Positions 63,835 through 64,000 of a stretch of 64,000 nucleotides of DNA are shown here, in pieces. The translations under genes were made by a program, and so were the position numbers. Source of the DNA: Muscardinus avellanarius (Eukaryota > Chordata > Mammalia > Rodentia > Gliridae); assembly GCA_963383645.1 (NCBI GenBank), contig OY726576.1, positions 13,773,659 to 13,837,658 on the forward strand, written 5' to 3'. Each line of letters starts with the position of its first letter. Position 1 is the first letter of the stretch. The notes under the pieces were generated by a model. It was not told where the DNA came from, did not search any database, and saw only the letters and a list, made by a program, of their open reading frames with translations.

Positions 63835-64000
63835 ACCAAGTGTGGTGGCACATACTTGTAATCTCACCATTTGGGAGGCTGAGACAGGAGGATCTAGGGT
63901 TTGTGGCCAGACTCTGCTACTTAGTGAAGCCCTTTGCAATTCAGTGAGACCCTGTTTTAAAATAAAGAATGAAAAATAGGACTGGGGGTGTAGCTCAGAG
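63835..64000 (+). repeat. SINE dimer cut by the window end
   Basis: AACCAAGTGTGGTGGCACAT left monomer and the first bases of the right monomer (GGACTGGGGGTGTAGCTCAG). Confidence 0.85.

Larger units (their letters stand above)
39209..64000 (-). other. ATRN: ATRN intron 1 (at least 24.8 kb)
   Basis: No attractin coding sequence or GC-rich first exon is found from here to the window end, so this is the 3' part of intron 1. The first exon should encode a long signal peptide and the first EGF module and be strongly GC-rich; nothing like it occurs here. The interval is filled with SINE dimers, L1 remnants and microsatellites listed separately, with no other gene recognised on either strand. Confidence 0.8.

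Overview
This is mammalian nuclear DNA from a rodent-like genome. It holds the middle of one gene, attractin (ATRN), read on the minus strand so that its 5' end lies toward high coordinates. Fifteen coding exons are visible between 39208 and 1. They carry, in transcript order, the CUB domain, two EGF-like modules, the Kelch repeats, three PSI-type cysteine modules and most of the C-type lectin domain. All junctions use GT-AG sites, all reading phases join, and there are no stops or frameshifts. The first exon (signal peptide and first EGF module) lies beyond 64000, and the exons after the lectin domain lie before position 1. Exons were recognised by reverse-complementing and comparing with remembered human attractin, and boundaries were set from splice signals and phase.

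Layout: exons 14-16 of this numbering (if the visible ones are 2-16) sit at 6149-6011, 4733-4543 and 200-1. Exons 7-13 lie between 18566 and 6947, with a 12.7-kb intron to exon 6 at 31416-31248. Exons 2-5 lie between 39208 and 32492. Positions 39209-64000 are intron 1. I see no second gene on either strand, and no tRNA, rRNA or CRISPR.

The rest is mostly short interspersed elements. The dominant kind is a dimer: a 7SL-derived B1-like left monomer, an A-rich linker, and a right monomer derived from a tRNA-like ID sequence with an internal deletion. This B1-dID arrangement is known from squirrels, dormice and relatives, so I infer a squirrel-related rodent (squirrel, mountain beaver or dormouse clade) without fixing the species. 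I use four informal labels. Type A: left monomer with the segment GCGCTGGCTTA(A/G)GAGACC and right monomer ending GGGCTTCCAGGAACCCCAG. Type B: left monomer with CTCAGCAACTTAGTGAGACC, right monomer GGTCTGGGAGTATAGCC ending GGGTTCCACCCCCAG. Type C: left monomer with CGGTTTGCGGACAGCCTCAG, right monomer ending GGGTTCCATCCCCAGACCCG. Old: diverged dimers with GGGTTCAATCCCCAGTACC. Many A, B and C copies keep perfect target-site duplications, and many sit inside the linker of another copy, giving nested stacks. Older layers are MIR, L2-like and fragmented L1 sequence, plus two short L1 3' ends with clear target duplications.

I found no undescribed gene system. The most interesting material is the structure of the type A elements (a new hairpin replacing part of the left monomer and loss of the right-monomer B box), the nested stacks that record insertion order, a 13-bp perfect hairpin at 23002-23038, and a small polyadenylated retrocopy at 16823-16942.
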